From: Vibrio comitans
GTDB lineage: Bacteria; Pseudomonadota; Gammaproteobacteria; Enterobacterales; Vibrionaceae
Direction of reading: 5' to 3'
Assembly: GCA_024346835.1 (NCBI GenBank)
Contig: AP024866.1
Coordinates: forward strand, 1,054,001 to 1,118,000
Length of the DNA: 64,000 nucleotides
This document shows, one piece after another, positions 60,013 through 64,000 of this stretch. A program made the translations under genes and the position numbers. The stretch's first letter is position 1. Every line of letters begins with the position of its first letter. The notes below the pieces were generated by a model. The model was not told where the DNA came from, made no database searches, and was given only the letters and a program-made list of their open reading frames with translations.

Positions 60013-60545
60013 TTAGTCGAGCATTTAGAGCTTTCGTGGCACTCATTGGCGCTTTGCTCCTTGTGGGTTGTAGCGCAGATCTTAGTGATTACCAGCAGGA
60101 AGGCCCTAAGTTCGATCTGTTCGAGTATTTTGAGGGCAGTGTAACGGCTTGGGGAATGGTTCAAGACCGCAGTGGCAAGCAAACCCGTAGGTTTGAGGTT
60201 GAGTTAATCGGTAGCGTTGAAGGAAACGTGTTAACCCTCAACGAAGATTTTGTGTTTGATGATGGAGAAGAGTCGACGCGAATTTGGGTCATTACTCGTT
60301 TGGAAGACGGGACTTATGAAGGCAAAGCTGACGACATCATCGGTGTTGCCACGGGAGAAGAGGTAGGCAATGCCCTTCGTTGGACTTATGACTTCGAGCT
60401 GCCTCGTGGTGATTCAACAGTAGTGGTGGGTTTCGACGATTGGCTTTACCGTCAGGATGATAAGCATCTGTTTAATTTAACCTCCATAAGGAAGTTTGGT
60501 ATTGAGTTTGGTACCTTGACGCTATTTTTCCAACGTAATGATTAG
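60009..60545 (+). CDS. DUF3833 lipoprotein, last gene of the cluster
   Basis: A 178-residue lipoprotein: signal peptide MISRAFRAFVALIGALLLVG with lipobox LLVGC (cut before Cys21). The body matches DUF3833: FDLFEYFEGSVTAWGMVQDR, ELIGSVEGNVLTLNEDFVFD, and RWTYDFELPRGDSTVVVGF. The residue after the lipid-bearing cysteine is Ser, so outer-membrane sorting is expected. It overlaps the chalcone-isomerase-like gene by ATGA, and both products work outside the cytoplasm. Confidence 0.83.
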   Translation: MISRAFRAFVALIGALLLVGCSADLSDYQQEGPKFDLFEYFEGSVTAWGMVQDRSGKQTRRFEVELIGSVEGNVLTLNEDFVFDDGEESTRIWVITRLEDGTYEGKADDIIGVATGEEVGNALRWTYDFELPRGDSTVVVGFDDWLYRQDDKHLFNLTSIRKFGIEFGTLTLFFQRND

Positions 60546-60660
60546 CGCGAACTTGTGCAGCAGATCACCGTTTGTTACAAATTGCGCGGCCTGATACGTC
60601 AGTGTTAAGGTCGATTATGGTAGAATCGAAGCACTATACGCTTTATTTACAATGTGATTA

Positions 60661-61485
60661 ATGACTGCAATAGCTGAAACTAACCCCCTCTTATTTCATA
60701 AAACATACCGCCATCCTGAGTCTAAGGAATGGGTGGTATTTGTGCATGGTGCGGGCGGCAGTTCTTCTATTTGGTTTAAGCAAATTAAAGCGTACAAAGA
60801 GCATTTCAACATTTTGCTCATCGACCTACGTGGTCACGGCAAATCCAACACTCTATTTCAAGATATCATTAGCAAACGCTATACGTTCGAGTCAGTGACT
60901 AAAGACATCGTCAATGTCTTGGATCACTTAAAGATTAAGTCAGCACACTTTGTGGGTATGTCACTAGGTACCATTATTGTGCGTACCTTGGCAGAGATGG
61001 CTTCAGAGCGTGTTAAGTCTATGGTGCTGGGTGGAGCGGTAACGCGTTTTGATACTCGTTCACAAATTCTGGTCAAACTTGGCGGCTTGTTTAAGAACAT
61101 TATCCCTTATATGTGGCTGTATAGCTTGTTTGCCTGGATTGTGATGCCGCAAAAAGGCCAAGTTGAGTCTCGCTTGATGTTTGTTCGTGAGGCGAGAAAG
61201 TTATGTCAAAAAGAGTTTAAGCGTTGGTTTAAATTAGCCTCAGACGTGAACCCTATCATGCGTTATTTCAAGGACAAAGAACTCGACATACCTACTCTCT
61301 ATTTGATGGGCGATAAAGACTACATGTTCATCAAGCCAGTTAAAGAGATGGTTTCTGTTCATCAAAACAGCCAATTGGTTGAAATTGAAGACTGCGGCCA
61401 TGTGTGTAATGTAGAGCGCCCTCAAGAGTTCAACCAGCAATCAATCGCTTTCATCCAGTCTATGGTGAATAGTAAAGCTGCATAA
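60661..61485 (+). CDS. Alpha/beta hydrolase
   Basis: A 274-residue protein with the oxyanion HG motif in VVFVHGAGGSSSIWF at about 24-38, the nucleophile serine in FVGMSLGTIIV at about 98-108, an acid in LMGDKDYMF, and the catalytic histidine in EDCGHVCNVERPQEFN near the C-terminus. The catalytic triad is complete. A hydrophobic stretch (KNIIPYMWLYSLFAWIVM) may form the cap. The substrate is unknown. It begins 115 bases after the lipid cluster and may have its own promoter. Confidence 0.82.
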   Translation: MTAIAETNPLLFHKTYRHPESKEWVVFVHGAGGSSSIWFKQIKAYKEHFNILLIDLRGHGKSNTLFQDIISKRYTFESVTKDIVNVLDHLKIKSAHFVGMSLGTIIVRTLAEMASERVKSMVLGGAVTRFDTRSQILVKLGGLFKNIIPYMWLYSLFAWIVMPQKGQVESRLMFVREARKLCQKEFKRWFKLASDVNPIMRYFKDKELDIPTLYLMGDKDYMFIKPVKEMVSVHQNSQLVEIEDCGHVCNVERPQEFNQQSIAFIQSMVNSKAA

Positions 61486-61502
61486 CTTGCGAATTTGGTT
61501 GA

Positions 61503-61820
61503 TTAACTGGCCGCTGCGTGTCCACATTGCCAACACAATGCAAACTGCCCCTCATTAACTTCGCCACATTCTTCGCATTGCCATTCGCTGTTTGCAGATG
61601 CACTATTAGTTTGTTCAAACTCTGCAATGATGGCTTTAGCTTGTGTTTGCTTATGTTCGTCAATCAACCATAAGTACGGCAAACTAGAATCGTCCATTGG
61701 CAGTTCACCTTGCAAACCAAACATACCCTCTCCACGGACTTCAACCTGGATGTTATGACTAAGCAAAAGCTCACAGAGTATGTGAGCTTGTGGGGGATTT
61801 TGCGCGACAAATAGTTTCAT
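61503..61820 (-). CDS. DUF2007-domain protein with C-terminal zinc ribbon
   Basis: A 105-residue protein. The N-terminal part (MKLFVAQNPPQAHILCELLL, then IQVEVRGEGMFGLQGELPM) is the DUF2007 putative signal-transducing domain, a small ferredoxin-like fold. The C-terminal part has two CxxC pairs (CEECGEVNEGQFALCWQCG), a zinc ribbon. The role is unknown. It is 12 bases downstream of the TVP38 gene on the same strand and probably co-transcribed with it. Confidence 0.85.
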   Translation of the reverse strand: MKLFVAQNPPQAHILCELLLSHNIQVEVRGEGMFGLQGELPMDDSSLPYLWLIDEHKQTQAKAIIAEFEQTNSASANSEWQCEECGEVNEGQFALCWQCGHAAAS

Positions 61821-61832
61821 TCTATTCCTTTT

Positions 61833-62519
61833 CTATGCCGTGCTTGAGCCATTCTGCGGGCGGATTTTGCCCATTACCCATTTGGCAATGAGTGGGAATA
61901 GGCCTAGCAATGCAAACGAAGCTAATACGGTAGGCGAAACAATGCCAGATAAACTGTCTATCTCTGCTAATTGTGTTCCCGCATTTAAATACACCATAGT
62001 ACCTGCAAGCATACCTAGCTGACTAAACACATAAAACTTAGCGATAGAAATCGGAGTAAGGCCCATAAGTAAGTTGATTAAGAAGAATGGGAATACTGGA
62101 ATAAGACGCAGCGAGAACAGATAAAATGCCCCGTCTTTTTCTACGCCTTTGTTAATCGTCTCAAGCTTCGATCCAAATTTAGCTTGTACCCAATCGCGCA
62201 GTAAGTAACGGCTACTCAAGAAAGCCAAGGTTGCACCAATGGTACTAGCGAAAGACACCAGTAGTAAGCTACTCCAAAAGCCAAATAGGGCTGCACCTAG
62301 CAGCGTTACTACAGCGGCACCAGGAATAGAAAAGGCGGTAATGAATACATAGCCAATAAAGTACACAGCGGCAGAAAGCACGAAGTTTTCTTCGATGTGT
62401 GCATTCAATGCTAACTGTTGCGCTTTGGCGTTTTCTAGGGTCAGATGCTGACCAAAATTCACACCAAGTAATACAATGGCGACCACTAAAATTAGTCCGA
62501 TTATCAATTTCTTATTCAT
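61833..62519 (-). CDS. TVP38/TMEM64 (DedA-like, VTT domain) membrane protein
   Basis: A 228-residue inner-membrane protein with about five hydrophobic segments. The VTT/SNARE-associated core is IPGAAVVTLLGAALFGFWSS at about 64-83, then FASTIGATLAFLSSRYLLRD and LRLIPVFPFFLINLLMGLTP. Proteins of this fold act as lipid scramblases or flippases in several systems. It is followed by the DUF2007 gene. Array 3 of the repeats lies upstream of its start, leaving about 113 bases for a promoter. Confidence 0.87.
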   Translation of the reverse strand: MNKKLIIGLILVVAIVLLGVNFGQHLTLENAKAQQLALNAHIEENFVLSAAVYFIGYVFITAFSIPGAAVVTLLGAALFGFWSSLLLVSFASTIGATLAFLSSRYLLRDWVQAKFGSKLETINKGVEKDGAFYLFSLRLIPVFPFFLINLLMGLTPISIAKFYVFSQLGMLAGTMVYLNAGTQLAEIDSLSGIVSPTVLASFALLGLFPLIAKWVMGKIRPQNGSSTA

Positions 62520-62632
62520 GATTCTGCCCTTATCATCCTGAGTAAGTATAGAGACACGACAAGCAATTAAAAACTTTCAAATTAATTTATTTTGCCTGCT
62601 AATAATTCAATACGTAGATTATTTGTTAACAC
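62520..62632. other. AT-rich gap before array 3
   Basis: About 113 bases of AT-rich sequence separate the TVP38 start from the first repeat copy. It likely holds the TVP38-DUF2007 promoter; no element stands out. Confidence 0.4.
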
Positions 62633-63115
62633 GTCATCCTGAACTTGATTTAGGACCTTGAAGAGTGCTTAATCTCAGCATTACCGCTCTCCAAGATACT
62701 GGATAACCGCGCTGCGGTTTCCAGTATGACGTTGGTGTAGCTTCAATAGCGCACAACTGCGTTTTCTATAACCTCCGTCATCCTGAACTTGATTCAGGAC
62801 CTTAGGGAGTGCCTAACCTCAGAATTTTGACTCTCCAAGATACTGGATAACCACGTTGCGGTTTCCAGTATGATGCTATTGTTCGCTTCAATGGCGCACA
62901 GTAGCTCTCTACAACCATCGTCATCCTGAACTCGATTCAGGACCTTAGGGAGTGCCCAACCTCAGCATTTCGACTCTCCAAGATACTGGATAACCGCGTT
63001 GCGATTTCCAGTATGACGCTATTGTTGTCATCAATAGTGGACAGTAGCTCTCCATAACCTCCGTCATCCTGAACTTGATTCAGGATCTTAGAAAGTGCCC
63101 ATGCCAGCAATATGC
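62633..63115. repeat. Array 3: four copies of the structured repeat
   Basis: Copies start with GTCATCCTGAACTTG or its variant at 62633, 62777, 62920 and 63063, with intervals of 144, 143 and 143. The 98-base element length is kept in copies 1 and 3; the small differences are in the spacer. The spacer sequence also differs from arrays 1 and 2 (GTAGCTCTC in place of AACAACGCC). Copy 4 is truncated. The array lies between the 3' end of purR and the 5' end of the TVP38 gene. Confidence 0.9.
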
Positions 63116-63166
63116 ACTATCTTTGAGCCTAGAGTATGCTCAATGGACATCTGTTATTTCGCACAT

Positions 63167-63196
63167 AAAAAAACGGCAGCCCAAGGGCTGCCGTTT
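63167..63196 (-). terminator. Terminator after purR
   Basis: ACGGCAGCCC and GGGCTGCCGT form a 10-pair stem, followed on the minus strand by a run of T. It lies 17 bases after the purR stop codon. Confidence 0.93.
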
Positions 63197-63212
63197 TCAA
63201 ACATTCTACGAA

Positions 63213-64000
63213 TTATTCAGCATTCAGATTACGCACACTCGCACGTTCAATCAGCTCTGGATGCATCTCAAAGATACGGCGGTCGTGTTCTTTGTCCTTG
63301 ATTCGCTCAAGAAGAATTTCAAATGCAGTCTTACCAACGCGACGTTTAGGTTGGTGAACCGTAGTTAGTGGCGGAGCAAAGTAGGCTGCAAGGTCGATGT
63401 TGTCGTATCCAATGATAGAAATGTCTTCTGGAACTAATAGACCATGCTGTCTTAGGCGACTGATAAGGCCTAGTGCCATGATGTCGTTAAAACAGAACAC
63501 AGCAGTAGGGCGCTGTGCTTCTGGAATAGCGAACAGCTTATCGGCTGTTTCAACGGCCGTATCACACTCAAAGTTGCCTTCAAAGATGTGCTTCTCGTCG
63601 AAGTCGATGTTCGCTTCTTTTAACGCACGTTTGTACCCAGAGATGCGCTCAATACAGGCTAGTTTCTCTGCTTGGCCTGTTAAACAAGCGATTCGCTTAT
63701 GGCCATGCTCAACAAGGTATTTAGTCGCTAAATAGCCACCTTCTTCTGAGTTATCAATAATCTTATCTGCAGATGAAGACTCAGGACCCCAGTCCATAAC
63801 AACCTTAGGGATACCTGGGTGTGAATCTAACATCTCACGTAACTCTTCAGTCAGATCAGAACACATGACTAAAATGCCGTCGACACGCTTTTCTGCGAGC
63901 ATGCGGATGTAGTCACGCTGCTTCTCATATAACCCACCAGTGTTACAAAGAATAAGAGTATAACCTTGGCGGTAGCAGTAGCTTTCTACGCCATCGACCA
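63213..64000 (-). CDS. purR: Purine repressor PurR, N-terminal part outside the window
   Basis: The frame is open to the right edge. The visible 262 residues cover the LacI-family effector domain: [21 protein letters not shown], then [35 protein letters not shown] and the C-terminal [12 protein letters not shown]. These match PurR rather than other LacI relatives. The N-terminal HTH lies beyond base 64000. With hypoxanthine or guanine PurR should bind the PUR box found at 1640-1655 in front of cvpA-purF. Confidence 0.93.
   Translation of the reverse strand, partial: VDGVESYCYRQGYTLILCNTGGLYEKQRDYIRMLAEKRVDGILVMCSDLTEELREMLDSHPGIPKVVMDWGPESSSADKIIDNSEEGGYLATKYLVEHGHKRIACLTGQAEKLACIERISGYKRALKEANIDFDEKHIFEGNFECDTAVETADKLFAIPEAQRPTAVFCFNDIMALGLISRLRQHGLLVPEDISIIGYDNIDLAAYFAPPLTTVHQPKRRVGKTAFEILLERIKDKEHDRRIFEMHPELIERASVRNLNAE

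Noticed and set aside
63075..63368. Plus-strand frame at the end of array 3 and into purR
   Set aside because: It is made of repeat sequence, a terminator and antisense of purR.

Overview
The window is a stretch of ordinary chromosome from a member of the Vibrionaceae, most likely a Vibrio. The basis is protein similarity (GapA, BioB, RecR, YbaB, PurR, S1 and others read as close relatives of Vibrio proteins) and gene order. Blocks such as folC-dedD-cvpA-purF, apt-dnaX-ybaB-recR, cmk-rpsA-ihfB-lapA-lapB-pyrF, lrp-ftsK-lolA-rarA-serS and bioA/bioBFCD-htpX are familiar from gammaproteobacteria and vibrios. I see no rRNA, tRNA, insertion sequence, prophage or CRISPR array. The species cannot be named from this window.

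Layout. 1-3.8 kb: end of folC, dedD, and cvpA-purF behind a PurR box. 3.8-10.5 kb: a LysR regulator, an RssB-type response regulator, ybaN, apt, dnaX with an intact programmed -1 frameshift signal, ybaB and recR. 10.5-21 kb: mostly minus-strand genes: aqpZ, two cysteine-cluster proteins, chaN, rlmA, yeaD, gapA, a HAD hydrolase, ansA and sppA; msrB-yeaC lie on plus. 21-29 kb: fadH behind a near-perfect FadR operator, ydjA, topB, two SDRs (one is yciK), sohB and a cupin. 29-34.6 kb: the translation and envelope block cmk to pyrF. 34.6-35.5 kb: seven tandem copies of a 142-bp structured repeat. 35.5-47 kb: miaE, cysB, a methyltransferase, ald/lrp, ftsK, lolA, rarA, serS and a small membrane protein. 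47.5-52.9 kb: a second repeat pair, then the complete biotin locus. 52.9-60.5 kb: a 53-residue gene, htpX, then a tightly overlapping eight-gene cluster. 60.6-64 kb: an alpha/beta hydrolase, a DUF2007 protein, a TVP38 membrane protein, a third repeat array and the C-terminal part of purR.

How the genes work together. PurR (right edge) probably represses cvpA-purF (left edge) through the box at 1640-1655. FadR should repress fadH. The biotin genes form two divergent units. The eight-gene cluster at 54.5-60.5 kb combines an NTF2-like protein, an SDR, an FAD oxidoreductase, DUF1365, a cyclopropane-fatty-acid-synthase-like methyltransferase, DUF2878, a chalcone-isomerase-like secreted protein and a DUF3833 lipoprotein. 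It looks like a dedicated pathway that modifies unsaturated acyl chains in membrane lipids, and it is the best candidate here for an incompletely described system. The other unusual signal is the family of 98-bp elements with 44-46-bp spacers, present as three arrays. In one copy two stems differ from the family with both sides of each stem changed together, so selection appears to act on the folded form.
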